A stretch of 64,000 nt of DNA from contig OU612068.1 of assembly GCA_914767715.1 (NCBI GenBank), forward strand, positions 10,294,001-10,358,000. Reading direction: 5' to 3'. The notes below the pieces were generated by a model that saw only the letters and a list, made by a program, of their open reading frames with translations, had not been told where the DNA came from and did no database searches. Shown in pieces: positions 22,370 through 34,870 of this stretch; position 1 is the stretch's first letter; each line of letters begins with the position of its first letter. Origin of the DNA: Membranipora membranacea (lineage: Eukaryota; Bryozoa; Gymnolaemata; Cheilostomatida; Membraniporidae). A program made the position numbers and the translations under genes.

Positions 22370-23729
22370 TGTCATGTACTGTCACTCAAGCTATTCATTT
22401 AACCCCTGTTGTACTACTGTGGAGTACTGTCTTCGATAGCGTAATATTCTAGATCAGCTGCCAATTATTAATATCTGCTCTCAGATCCATATGCTGACCT
22501 GTTGAGCTGGCATGATTTGAGGGCCAGAGTTAAGGTGATCTTAAACCATAGCGCTTAACTGGTAATCACAGTGTCTCTAGTCGGCCTGGTTAAAACCCTC
22601 ATATTATGTTTACTTTTGCTTCCTCTTACTTAACATCGTGGTGTTGATAACTCATCCATAAATACTGGACTGATTATGAACCTCACATCTTTTCTATTTT
22701 AGATTTTTTAAGTCTGCCAACACTGTCGGCGCAACCTTAACCCAGTGACTCGTTATCAAATGATCCTGATTTTACGGCAATTGTTGAAGGTGTGAGGGGC
22801 ATAGTGTCAACATAGGATTTGAATTTATCTGGGACATGAAGATTGAAACTGGTGACTGAAACAGCCTAGAAAACTGTGAGTAATTAATATATTTCACCCC
22901 AAATAAAGGATGTGGGGTTTTGGTAGGTTTGATCCAATTTGCTCGCAGTCCGGTCTTTCCCAATATACTGGTGAGCCTCCGGCTCAAAGCCTAAATGCAG
23001 GGAAATTGGATCAAGCTTGATCTAGGTTTTGGGAGATCGAGGGTTAGGAATTGCAGGGGCTGTGAGTGTAAGCATCCTAAGATGTGGATTCTTATGTATG
23101 ATCACACCTTAAGGTCCAAGTTACAAACCTCTGTGACCATCCTGTGAGAAAGAGACATGAGTGCTGACTTTGTTGGTGGGAAAAAAGTTTACTTACTTAC
23201 ATTTACTTAGCATGAAATGCGGTCGGAGTTTGTATTATTGCAAATACTAGGTCTATGCATGCCTGCTTGAAACATCTGATGCTGATTTCTCCTATGAAAT
23301 AGTTTTAGTTGCAAAATTCTAAAAAAGTATTTTATGGGGAAGATTCAGCAACAGATATTGCTGCAAAATATAGTAACTGGATAAATGTAGGATAAGCTTC
23401 GCCCCTACGTCATCCTGAAATAGAGATTCGTAATGGTTTTCTAACCAATAAAGTCAGCACTTTCGTTTGATGTCAACTTATCCACACATGGTGACACCGG
23501 AGTCTCAAAATTGGACATGTAGAATATCACGTCAGGTAGCATCATACCTACCACCAAATGCTCATTTCATGTCACATTACAGTGATCGAAAAAACTAAAA
23601 AAACCCGTCAGTACATTTTTTATGCATACTCTTTGAGAGTATAGAACATGGACTATGCTGGCTAACAACATATGTGGGTTTTAAAATTAAGGTTTAATTA
23701 ATTGCAGCTATTAAAAATATTTATTATTT
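22370..23729. other. Non-coding stretch
   Basis: Intergenic DNA with no supported gene, no strong repeat and no RNA gene. Confidence 0.4.
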
Positions 23730-24850
23730 AATATTTTTCAGATGCCCTCATACAGAGAAAGAGATAGAAAGTGGTAACGGAGAGTGATTCTTGATAGACA
23801 CCTGGAAAATGCACCTGGAAAGGTAAGCTGACAGGACAATATCGGTCATCCCCCATCTAATTTGTGAGGCTAAACTGCCTGATGATTTTGTACACCGTTG
23901 ACTCACTTTGAAAAATCTTTCTTCTATGCCTCGCCATGGCCTGACGAGGATGAATTCGCAACAAAATTTTCCTCTGACCCCTCCAATCCTCCCTGCCACA
24001 GATTTTCATTTGTGTCTAGAGTATATAATCCTGAGGGTGGTTTTGATTATAGACTCATTTGCCATTTTGTCTGAACTCCTGTGGATAAAGTGTGGATAAA
24101 CCCTGGACAGCCACTTGCCATTGTTTCAACTCATCAAATGATAAACTTTGAAAGTCAGTCATCTCGATATGCATAATGCTAGAGGGGATCTCACATCAAA
24201 TTTAATCTTATTCATGCATATATGTTAGCCTGGGCAGGCTTTCGGGGTTGGTTGGGGAGCGGGGTTCCCCTTACCCCACTACCCAACCCCGACTGCCTGC
24301 CCAAGCTACATATATGTCCTGTTTTGAGTGTATATGAATTATCATAGGCCTAAAAATTCTCTAATCTCAAAGTTGTCTTGTTTCAATTTAATTTTGTGTC
24401 TTGAGTATGTTATCCTGAGGGTGATCTCAATTAGAGACTCATCCGCTATTTTCCTGGAGTCATGCGGATAAAGTGTGAATAAAACCTTGGACAGCCACTT
24501 ACCCTTGTCTCAATTTGGCAACTGATAGATTTTGAAAATATTTTATGCGATGTCTTGTAAGAGTATTTCTTTGACTGTTTTGAGTGTAGATGAATGATTA
24601 TAGGCCTAAAAGTTTTCTAATCACAAAGTTTTCTTGTCTTAACTTTTTCACGGGAGGTAATTCCAACACAAATGTAGGCCCACACCTCATAAATTTTGAA
24701 ATGAAGATGGTTTAAGATTGACTGCGACTTATTTAATTTTTTTTTCAGACGCCCCTGTGCAGAGAAAGAAACAGAAATGGTTAGTGTAGTATGGAGATGG
24801 ATGTGTGACAGACACCTGGAAAGGTAAGCTGACTCAACACCACCAGTCAT
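23730..24850 (+). repeat. Locally duplicated exon-like and spacer sequences
   Basis: Two exon-like words in plus orientation, each framed by T-rich TTTTTCAG and GAAAG/GTAAGCTGAC, lie at about 23742-23820 and 24749-24823. Both share GCCC...CAGAGAAAGA and GACACCTGGAAA. Separately, about 24012-24150 is repeated at 24395-24540 (ATCCTGAGGGTG, AGACTCAT, GGATAAAGTGTG, GGACAGCCACTT). Only the second exon-like copy is open: it can be read as RPCAEKETEMV...CDRHLE before an in-frame stop. The first copy is closed in all phases. Confidence 0.6.
24217..24316. mobile_element. 100-bp GC-rich palindromic MITE
   Basis: CATATATG...AGCCTGGGCAGGC...GGGGTTGG is mirrored by CCAACCCCGACTGCCTGCCCAAGCT...CATATATG. 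It can fold into one long hairpin. GC content is far above the surroundings. Confidence 0.8.
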
Positions 24851-25116
24851 TACTCATCCGTTTTTTAAACTAAAAGCTGGCTAATTGTTTCATGCACTCT
24901 GACTCACTTTAAAAGTCTAAATTTGCCCTCATCTTATTGACCCTCTTCACTATGCCCACAATAATTCTGGTCCATACAAAAGGTAACTCTGTCATCGGTG
25001 TGATACATCGAGATTTTAGACTTTCCCAAAATGCATTGTGATATTAGTAGGATATGTATATATAGGCTTGTAATGTTCAAGAGGAAGAAAATCAGAGTTA
25101 TTTGCTCTCTTTACAG

Positions 25117-25434
25117 GTAATTTTCGAACCTATCGTTGTCCAAAGCCCGAAAATATCAACAAAACAGTATGCTGGCATAACTGGATCTCGACCGGGGAGA
25201 AAAAAATGGTTAAGTCGAGGCAAAAGGATAACGATTCATAGGGCTAACTCTTTGATTGCAGATAATTTAGTCACATGTATCTGCCCAGACTATGCACAAC
25301 AACATTTGGCAAACATTAACAGCGAGCTAGGCCAGGTTGAGTCCCGATGGCGCCTCTACAGCACAGACTCTAATAGCTACTACCACGCCTACGGAACCGA
25401 ATATTTGATTATGAACTGTGTAAGCATTGTGTAA
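25117..25434 (+). CDS. Possible terminal exon of unknown gene
   Basis: A CTCTTTACAG acceptor at 25116 is followed by an open frame of 105 codons ending at TAA/GTAAGC near 25434. It has no ATG at its start. The encoded segment is balanced in composition, with a basic patch containing GSRPGRKKWLSRGKR. PGRKK and SRGKR look like amidation and dibasic processing sites of a neuropeptide precursor. Another frame (NFRTYRCPKPENINK...) is open for about 47 codons from the same acceptor. The exon 5' partner is unclear: splicing from 24823 would hit an immediate stop. Function unknown. Confidence 0.35.
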   Translation, partial: VIFEPIVVQSPKISTKQYAGITGSRPGRKKWLSRGKRITIHRANSLIADNLVTCICPDYAQQHLANINSELGQVESRWRLYSTDSNSYYHAYGTEYLIMNCVSIV

Positions 25435-25439
25435 GCAAA

Positions 25440-26440
25440 TTTGACCTACCCACTACCTGCATGTATGGTCAAAACAAGGAGTTAACTCCTTGGTGAAACT
25501 ACATTTTTGTGAAGACTTCAGCTGGATACGCAATGAAGTGACCAACTGAGACTTTCAGGATCTCTTCGCCCTGAGGATCATTTCTATTCTATGAGACTAT
25601 ACATAAAACTTTCATTATCTAAACTGTTGCCTACAGTATAAAGAAGTGAATACAGCTGTGAATGGAATAGTAATCTATGTACATGTTGCTAGTCAGTAGT
25701 CTTGCCAGTAGATTACTCAAAGTTCAAACAGCCATTTAATTGATTGAGTTTGGTATAATTAGATGGTCCCAGTTTCATTCATGAGTTTATAGCCATCTCG
25801 GTCTATACCCCTTCTACATTGTAAACATAATTCTATGAAAGGAACTTAATCAACGAATATTTAACGCTAAGAAAACAATAATCTTAACAAATCGTTAACA
25901 TAACGATGTCTGACTTATGAAAGGCTGCATGAAAATCAAAATTCAATGATACATTCATATCGTTAGTTTGGCGTCATAATGAAATATGTTTGAACTATGT
26001 TTGAAGCCAAAATGACGATAATATTATAATGATACTTTCAGTTCGTCAAACTAACGCTATCATTTTTCTGTGTGCAGCTCCAATCATGCAAAATCCAAGC
26101 ACAAGCCTTTAGAATCCATAAGAAGATTAGTTAATACTAGAACGGTCATATTGCTGAGTTATCGATGGGTTAACCCATCAATCTCCCTATGACTCATCTT
26201 AGCTACCAAATAAAGGAATTTGCCGTCCCATGATAGGATAAATGGCTATTAAGAACTACTAAAATGGAGTATTAGCACATTTGCAAAATGTTACAACATT
26301 GAAATGTATTTTGATCTCTTTTGTTATCTTTTGACATAGACTTAATAATAAACCTAGACAGGACACTGCATATAGCTGACGTGAGGCACTTAATTATGGT
26401 GACGCGACATCACTGGAGGGTGTAGAAACAGTCATTTTAC
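25440..26440. other. Non-coding stretch
   Basis: AT-rich DNA with CGTTA-containing words scattered at 25840-26050 (AACGATATGA-like phrases). No gene or clear repeat supported. Confidence 0.4.
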
Positions 26441-27603
26441 TCATAGCTATCATTGATTTACCGGTCCCAAGTCTGGTTAATTGTTGATAACTCGATTGGC
26501 TTCAATCGGAATTTAAGTTTGAAAATTGTAATAGATTCAGCAGCTTCTGGCACAATAAACCTATGTATCTCAAAAGGTCAAAAGTTGAAAGATTGCAGCA
26601 TTGATGTAATATGATTTCCTTACTACCAGATTTAGCTGTTGCTTGTTTAATCAGGCTGCTAATATAAGGTAAGAGTTCTAGGAGTATGCTGCCGGGGCAG
26701 GTGGTTTGCCTTTACTTTTGACCCACCGAAGTGACCATTAGATTAACTACACAGAATATTGTCTACTAAGAATTTCAATTTTACTTGAAGCTTTGTGAGG
26801 TCCAGCCTTGACTTGTTTACCTCCAACTGTCTCTGCTGGTCACATTCCAATAATGTTGGTGGATATTTTGTCATGACATTTATAATTGTGCATGCCTGGC
26901 TCAAAATGAGCAAATGCAAATTGAAATGCTTGCTTCCTCAGTAATTCCAAGAAAGAAAGTCCTGAACTCCCTAGTTACACTTGAGCTACAAGGCAGAACA
27001 GACCATCAAAATGATCTCCACAAGCTACTGAATCTATTGCAATTTTCAAAATCAAAATCCTATCAAAATTTATATGGAAATGAACTTTAAATCAGGGCGG
27101 AAACCGCAAAAAAAATTTATATATAGCTTTGAGTCTATGCACCGTTTTCAATAGCTTGCTCTTTGGATAATATTTGAGCCAAGAAGCTAAATAGACTATC
27201 AAAATCAAATTTTGTCTGCGACGAACAAGAAATCGTTTGTAAGAATTATCTTCCCGAATTGCTATAGAATTCCCTCCATTGACTTTTAGGATAAATAGAG
27301 CTGTACCAACAAAATATAACGCAAGCAAATGCTGACAATCAACACACTGTCATTGTGCTATTGTACTATGCTATTGTACTACGCTATCATACAATATCAT
27401 ATCCCTTTCACCCAACTTGCCAAGGAGTCTATTTACCTCAATGGCCATGAATTGAGACTACTCAAATCCAACAATATTTGCGTAGTGATTACCTTGCGCT
27501 CAAACGTAGATGGAAGGAGGATAAAAAAATACTGACAGGTAAGCAATCTGTAGCCAAAGTGCGGTCTTAGCTCAGAGTTTTGGTCAGTGCTGGTGGCCTG
27601 GCT

Positions 27604-27845
27604 GGTGCAGGCCCGTATTTCTAGGGGAGGCAGGGAGGCCTTGCCTCCCTTAGAAAGCTGAAAGGAGTGGTCCAAAAATGATATAATTGATTATTTCATG
27701 TCTGAATCAGGTCTTTTGGGATTTCCATTTGAAATTTCAATGAAATGCCTTAAAATTGCTTAGTAACAGCACCCCTCCTATTGATGCTTCTGACTAGGCT
27801 CGGAATTTTGCCTCCCCTACCATTTCTTTCTTAACGGCCTTGTTC
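27604..27845 (+). mobile_element. MITE family A, copy 2
   Basis: Begins GCAGGCCCGTATTTCTAGGG and GGCAGGGAGGC, then AAAGCTGAAAGG, ATTATTTCATGTC and AACAGCACCCCTCCT, and ends with TTTGCCTCCCCTACCATTTC. It interrupts the left arm of the fold-back complex. Confidence 0.7.
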
Positions 27846-28389
27846 TTCATCTCATTGTTGATAGCAGTAATATATAGGCAGAAATTTTTTGCTCACATTT
27901 CCTGCCTCACCTGAGGTCATGAACCTGATCTGTCAGTTTCACTTCCTATAGAGTTAACAAGAGGCACGTCTGTTGATCACAATTAAAGATTCTCAATCAT
28001 CAAATAGGCCAGAAGCAGCCTAGCTGTAACTGCTCTATAAAATAATGGCACGGACAATTTTTGATGGCAGGAAACTGATCGCATATTATACTTCATTGAT
28101 GTTTCTTCTGTAAAATTCACCGGGTGTACCCAGTTGTAGTGGTCATATTTAGAAACTAAAAGGTGTTTTGTTTTTGCATTTTATGTGTGGGGCATAACTC
28201 CTATTCAGTGCAATCTTACTAATCTAATCTTCAGGGAATTCCAGGTTGAAACTGCATTGTGGGGATTTTGTTGACTTACCAATTTATTTACCAAGTAAAC
28301 TTGCAGAAGTCTGCTCTTGTTAAATCAGGACAAATTAAAAGTTTTCAATAAGTATAATGTCAGATCTTTATGAGGTTAGTATGATACTG

Positions 28390-29450
28390 TCTTGCAGCAG
28401 CATATCCGCAATATTTCTCAAAATTGCATATAGTAAGTGAAATGTTAAGGATTCAATAAAAGGTGTTTCTAGGGTCGAACAACGTGGTGAATCCAAAATT
28501 AAGGTTGTACGCAGTTGTAGCGATCATTTCAGCGGCAGCGCGGCAGCGCGGCAGCATATCCTCATTTCTTCTAAAAATTGCTTTTAATGAGTGAAATATT
28601 AAGAGTTTAAATAAAAGGTGTTTCAGGGGTATGACAACGTGCTGAATATAAAGAAATTGGGTGTAACCTAGAACAAGTCTTATCCTATGCGCGGCGTGAC
28701 CAGTGGATCGGAAGCCACAGCTCGGAATGCAGGCAAATGGACCAAACTTGGTCTAGTGTACCCAGTCATAGCAATCATGCCAGCAGAAGATCGGCAGCGC
28801 GGCAACATATCGCAATTTTTCTCAAAATCGCTAATAAAAGGTGGAATGTTACGAGTTTAAAACAAGGGTATATCTAGGGTAGAACAACGTGCTGAATCCA
28901 AAACTGAGAGTGTACCCTGATGGAGCAATCATGTCAGCGGCAGCACGGCAGCATACCTGCAATTTTCTTCACAATCGGTTAGGTAAGTGATATGTTAAGT
29001 GATTAATATGGTCAGCAGGAAACACGACTATATGTATGCTTTTAACAAGATATTATATCACATCATTTTGAAAGGTGGTCAGCGACAGCACTACATCTCA
29101 ACGAGAACAAGACAAAAAGCAGCCTAGACATAAGACTGCTCAAAACATGATCGCGTGAGAAGGAAAAAAGTGTGTACCCAATTGAAGAGGTCAGCCACAG
29201 ACAGCACTACTGCATATCCCAAATATTCACACTATCGATATGTGATTAGTGGGAAGTCAAGAGTTTGATGCAGTTGGATCAAGTCAAGACTATAGTACTG
29301 GGTTCTACATTGTATATGTTTTATCATTGCATGAGATGGTTGATGAGAGACAGCGCTACCGCATATCCCCATATCATGTCATTAGCATGTTAGGAAAGTA
29401 TGCGAAGCTGGCATATCTAAGTTTTTCAGACTCTGACAGTTTGGTTTCTT
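28390..29450 (+). repeat. Central tandem array of about 150-bp units
   Basis: About seven diverged units each carry GGCAGCGCGGCAGCATATC, a TTTCTCAAAATTGC word, AAGTGAAATGTTAAG, AAAGGTGTTTCTAGGG and a TGTACCC...AGTTG word. Starts lie near 28392, 28532, 28790, 28935, 29068, 29195 and 29345. The array sits between the inner inverted arms. Confidence 0.7.
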
Positions 29451-30727
29451 TCTGAAAAGTGAGGCACTCATTGAACCATTTGCCCATGTGTTATGCAAAA
29501 GATATCCAGCCAAAAAATGACATAAGAGGCAATTGAAACGTCAAAAATGTTGTTTGTAATTGCCCCAAGACAGTGGTCTTAAGACCATACAATATCATAC
29601 TAGCATCAAGTATCCTGCCATCAAGTATATATAATCTTTGATACTAGTCCCATAAGAAGTTTGACATAATTCAATTGAAATTTTTCAATTTGTGCTGGTC
29701 TGATACGAGCAGCCTTCTCTCCAAGTTTAGTTGGTGAATTAATTGCCATGTCAACAAAATACCACAATGCAATTTCAACCTGGAATTCCCTGATGATTAG
29801 ATTAGTTAGATTACACAGAATAGGAGTTATTTCCCCACACATATAATAACAAAACACCTTTTAATTTCTAAATATGACCACTACAACTGGGTACACCCGG
29901 TTAATTTTACAGAACATACACCAATGAAGTATAAAATGTGATCAGCATCCTGCCATCAAATATTGTCCGTTCCATAACAACTTATGCTATAGCTGCTTCT
30001 GGCCTAAAAGGCTAAAAAAAGTTGGAATATCATTTGAAATGATTCAACTGCCAATTAGTATGTCAAGGGCTGATGTCATTATTTCACCTAATTCGAATGC
30101 ATCCCTTAAAAAGGACAATCTGTTTGGGAAAACTATTTGCCGACCAGGTAATCACTCTGATATGTAGCCTCAATCTATAATCTTTGAGCTATACAGACTA
30201 CATCACCTCAAATATCCAAGACCTGTAGCAACAGTAGCAATTGATTACCCAGCGTCAATTTTCCATAAACAAGTTTTTAATATATGCAAGTTTATCAAAG
30301 AATTCAATTCGGAAATTACCGATTTAATTAGATGAATATTTGCGAGCGCTTGAAAGTCATTTAAGATGAATAATGGGCTTGAAATGCGTCAAAATGTATC
30401 CTACATGCTGCAAAAAAGCTTACTTTCTATACGAGTATTTATGAATACTTGGAAATCATTTAAGATGAATAATGAGCTTACACAATAAAGCCTATCTTCC
30501 AACCAGTCTGCAGCGACTCATGACAGGTTAGGTGGATGTTTTGCGGAGGGAAAATGTGCTTGGCTGGTCTTCAAAGCATAACTTTAAATTTTATGGGACA
30601 CTTTTTTGCTACTTTGTCCTACTTTATTAGCTTAATAATGTCTCACAACCTTGGCATGAGCTTTTGAGAACTTGGCACTCCTCGAAGACTGGTATATGGA
30701 GCCGGGTATACAAACAATAACTCTCGC

Positions 30728-30835
30728 AGGCCTGTAGTTCTAGAGGAGGCAAAAGAGGCACTACCTTCCCTAAAAAGCTAATTACAATAGCCTAAAACAC
30801 TATAATTGAATAATTCATGTCAACATCATCTCCTC
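30728..30835 (+). mobile_element. MITE family A, copy 3 (truncated)
   Basis: GCAGGCCTGTAGTTCTAGAGG, AGCTAATTACAATAGCC and CACTATAATTGAATAATTCATGTC match one half of the copy at 3718-3921 in inverse order. The second half is missing. Confidence 0.6.
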
Positions 30836-31129
30836 TCGGATTTCAATATCAGCCAAAATCACCTGCAAAACCTCATCATCGTCAACAGTTGTGTGCCGAT
30901 TAGCTACACCACCTCCTGCCCCTAATAAAGGATTTATTAACATGATCAAACATAGGTTATGGTATTCAGAACGTTTGAGAAAAGTGAAATGGAGTGGACA
31001 TGTTTTTGAAGAGCATCTCATGGGTACAATATACAATCGGATATGATGTGGCCTCACCGGCGTTGGTTGTTGTTTGGAATGCTCTGATATGTTTAGGCCT
31101 TGTTTGTGATGGTGGTAGCTTAGAACTTT

Positions 31130-31345
31130 TTGATAAACAACTATAAAATTCTACATCAAAACCAATATATTGGCCATAAATTTACTCTGCTTGGAGATTG
31201 TAATATTAATTGGAATTCCTCATCAACCAAAAAAACACATTTAGAGCAGAGCTTTATGTCTGCGGGGCTATTACAGCAAGTTAATGGGATTTCATACATT
31301 AGCCATTTAGGGAGAGAAAGCTTATTAAACCATAACTATGTGAAA
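31130..31345 (+). pseudogene. Non-LTR retrotransposon endonuclease fragment
   Basis: The frame reads FTLLGDCNINWNSSS and later FMSAGLLQQVNG and SLLNHNYV. These match the GDFN...S..LDHI pattern of APE-type endonucleases of LINE elements, where the canonical GDFN is GDCN and LDHI is LNHN, so catalytic positions are lost. About 70 codons survive. The piece sits in the right arm of the fold-back complex. Confidence 0.7.
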
Positions 31346-32110
31346 ATTATATGTTGGTCTAAAAAGATGATGGCTCTTCAAAAGAGCGGTTTTGGGTGCC
31401 TCCAGCCAAGCCACCAGCATTGACCAAAATTCTGAGCTAAGACCGCACTTTGGCTACAGATTGCTAACTTGTTGTCAGTATTTTGTTATCCTCCTCCCAT
31501 CTATGTTGGAGCGCAAGGAAATCACCACACAAATATTGTTGGATTTGATCCCCCTTCAGTCAACTGCTGCTGGGTTATGTTGGGTAATTATGTTTGCTGT
31601 GTCGATCCTGAGTAGTCCCAATTCATGGTCGTTGTCACTTTGTCAAGTTGGGTGAAAGGGATATGATATTGTACAATAGCATATCCAGAATCTCGTGGTT
31701 AACATGTAATTATGTTTTAATCAACCGAATCACATGTTAACAGAGTGTGTTGATTGTCAGCATTTGCTTCAGTTATTTTTTGTTGGTACAGCTCTATTTA
31801 TCCTCAAAGTCAATGTAGGGAATTCCAAAGCATTTTGGGAACATAATTCTTACAAGCAATTCCTTGTTCGTCGCGGACAAAATTTGTTGTGTTTGAGTCT
31901 ATGCACCATTTTCAATAGCTTGCTTTTTGGATAATAATTGAGCCAAGAAGCTAAATAGACAATCAAAATGATCGCCAGAAGCTGCAGAATCTATTGCAAT
32001 TTTCAAACTTAAATTCCGATTGAAGCCAATTGAGTTATCAACATTTAACCAGAGCTGGGACCGGTAAATCAATGATAGCTATGAGTATCTATCTATCTAT
32101 CTAGCTATGA

Positions 32111-32304
<194 letters not shown>

Positions 32305-32309
32305 ATCTA

Positions 32310-33310
32310 TATTAGCAGTGGTGTTATAATTGTTTTGCAATTAACCACCTATTGATGCAGCATTTTGGTTTTCCTTGATAACTTGATGATGAGAAGCCAT
32401 TGAATTCCATATCTGGAATAGCATCATTAGCTTTCTTTTGCCAAACAATGGGCTTGCAAAAATAGCCAGTCCCTAGTAGCATTCTGGAAAAGCCCAAATC
32501 ATCGACGTTGAAGGCATTTTATTACTGTCGGCAGTTTTGTAAAGAAGTTGATTTCCCAGTCTATATAATTCATGCTAGTAGGGACAGCCAATCAGATTAA
32601 TTTCAGATGAGCCCCTGTGTTAAGTGTTCTAACTGCATGATGTTATGATACTATTTCCATTCTAAGAAAAGAATTTAATTCTGTGTGATAAGCCTAGACA
32701 CATTGTCTTGATTGTTAGCACATCATTATGGGTGATGATGAAGAATCAATGGTGATGTAACTGTTTTGCAATTCAAAGTTCTGGGAATTCGTTGATAATT
32801 AAATAAATTTCGATGACCGTACTTGATTTGGATATTTAACAGTTGCCCTTGCCAAAAGCCATTACTCCATTTATAAAATGTTCATCAGGATCGGATTTTA
32901 TGATTTTGATGGTACAACAACATTCTTGACTCTTACTCAATGTATAGAGGTACAGTCATTGCCATGAAGGATATCATCATTGGCACCTACATATATCCAT
33001 GCATTTATGAGTCATGAACCGCCATAATTATGGGTGATAGAACGACATTGAATAATGTAGGAGCAGTTTGTTTTATAACTATTTTGCAATACAAAGTGCC
33101 AGGTTTTTGTTGATAATTTTGATAACCGGACTTGCTTTGGATATATAACAGTTGCCCTTGCCATAAGCCAGTACTCCATCAATAAAATGTTCATCAGGAT
33201 GAAACTTTCCAATTTTGATGTTTCAACATCACTCTTGACTCTTATTCAACGTATACAGGCAAATTGCCATGAGTTATTTCATTGTTGGCACCTACTAATG
33301 CCCGGATTTT
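32310..33310. repeat. Two to three diverged tandem repeats of about 310 bp
   Basis: AACAGTTGCCCTTGCCA occurs at about 32840 and 33149 (309 bp apart), with TAAAATGTTCATCAGGAT, CTTGACTCTTA, TTGGCACCTAC and TTTTGCAAT(A/T)CAAAGT repeated in the same order. An older, shorter copy may begin near 32330. No gene supported. Confidence 0.7.
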
Positions 33311-33434
33311 TAAAGTTTACAACAAAGTGGTTTAAACAGATTTTGAATTGCAGTTTGGTCGGTGTACAATCAGTCATGGTTGCAAAATTTTCCTCCTGTC
33401 AATTCCACATTAGTTTTCTAAGGAAACCACTCAG

Positions 33435-33743
33435 TTAAAGTAATATCGATCTGAGCCTATTTGATTTCGGGTCATAGGCCACTGCCAAAAAGCGACTGGC
33501 CATAAGGCCACCACTCATAAAGCCATTATCAAAAGCGCCTCCACCTAAAAGGCCACTATCCATAATACCATTACCCAAAGCACCGCTACCCAAAAAGCCA
33601 CTACCCAGGAGGCCTCTTACAATAAAGGCATTATCCCTAAGGCCACTACCGGCAGGCCACAAGGGGCAAGTAAAATGTTGAAAGATTACATTTTGCGAGC
33701 ACTGAGTACCTGAGTACCTGTGTGTCTGTGTGGAGAGGACCAT
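33435..33743 (-). other. GGCCACTA-type short tandem repeat with Gly-rich open frame
   Basis: Between about 33470 and 33660 the plus strand repeats variants of GGCCACTACCCAAAAA and GCCATTATCCATAA with a period of about 15-18 bp. The minus strand stays open through it and encodes GLLGSGFLGSGALGNG-like repeats. A repeat with period in multiples of three reads open easily, and I see no start or splice context, so a real gene is unproven. Confidence 0.4.
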
Positions 33744-34057
33744 TATGAGATGAGTATCTGGTACTGAACATCAAAGTATAGACGCAATTGAGAATACAGT
33801 TCTGATGCTCCTTTTGATCAGAACATGTAAACCTGAGCACCCGAAGACGTGTTTACAGGGGACAGAGATTATTATGAGATGAGGGTCTTATTTAATTGAA
33901 CTTTCAATCTAAGCACTATATAAAACAAAAATAATTTTATTGTTGGTAAAGGAGTACCAATATTATTCATAATATTATCTATGAATTTATGACTTCATGA
34001 GTTTCACATCTCATGATTGGTGATTTCGTGAAATCATCATAGTGCTGATGGTCTAGG

Positions 34058-34870
34058 CTCATTATGGTTCGGTCGCAAAATGGCCCTGGGGAGAAAACGG
34101 TCAACAAACTTAAGTTTTTGAGAAAAAACTTGCTTTTTAAAATTTTTCCAAAGAAACAGCCAAGAACAAATTTTAAGTTCAGCAAGTCCCAAAACATCTA
34201 AAAAACCAGTTAAGTCAACAAACTGAAGTTTGGAGGAAAGATTAAACTTTAAAAAATTAAAATAAAAAGGCCAAGTATGATTTTTTAGGTTCTCCATGTC
34301 CCAAAACCTCTTATAAACAAGTTAAGTCAACAAACTAAATTTTTACACTTTTCAAAAAAAATGACCAAGTATGACTTTTGAGTTCTATAAGTCCCAAAAC
34401 CTCTAAAAAATCAGTTTAGTCAACAAACTTAAGTTTGGAGGAAAAGTTTAACTTTAAAATTTTTCAAGAAAACAGCCAAGTATGATTTTTGAGTTCTCCA
34501 AGTCCCAAACCCTATAAAAACAAGTTAAGTCAACAAACTTAAGCTTTTGGAGAGAAATTTAACTTTAAAAAATTAAAATAAAAATGCCAAGTATGATTTT
34601 TGAGTTCTCCATGTCCCAAAACCTCTTATAAACAAGTTAAGTCAACAAACTAAATGTTTAAATTTTTCAAAAAAAATGACCAAGTATGATTTTTGAGTTC
34701 AATAAGTCCCAAAACCTCTAAAAAACCAGTTTAGTCAACAAACTTAAGTTTGGAGGAAAAATTTAACTGTAAAATTTTTCAAAAAATGGCCAAGTATGGT
34801 TTTTGAGTTCTCGAAGTCCCAAAACCCCTATAAAATAAGTTGAGTTAACATACTTAAGTTTTTGTACCTC
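34058..34870 (-). repeat. Satellite relative of the left-edge array, with 315-bp higher-order period
   Basis: TCAACAAACT marks occur at 34101, 34215, 34327, 34420, 34530, 34642 and 34735, and a last TTAACATACT near 34845. Spacings after the first are 112, 93, 110, 112, 93, 110, so the three-unit pattern repeats exactly with a 315-bp period. The complement contains AACTTAAGTTT, TTTTTTAGAGGTTTTGGGAC and CTTGG, matching the 133-bp unit at 1-560. Confidence 0.88.

Larger units (their letters stand above)
26441..32084. mobile_element. 5.6-kb fold-back complex with nested insertions
   Basis: TCATAGCTATCATTGATTTA at the left end is the inverse of TAAATCAATGATAGCTATGA at the right end. Inverted pairs follow inward: 26505-26570 with 31972-32040; 27221-27590 with 31400-31870; 28010-28340 with 29730-30010 (GGGTGTACCCAGTTGTAGTGG versus its complement). 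A block of about 75 bp (27137-27212 versus 31888-31965) is in direct orientation instead, so it flipped in one arm. The centre is a tandem array. Two family A MITEs and a LINE endonuclease fragment lie inside. Open frames in the two arms translate to the same words (NSELRPHFGYRLLTC), which reflects the repeat and not a gene. A related single fragment is at 55740-55885. Confidence 0.8.

Noticed and set aside
27433-27675. 80-codon ORF shared with 31392-31655
   Set aside because: Similarity comes from the inverted arms of the fold-back complex; frames are short and differ at the ends, with no conserved start.
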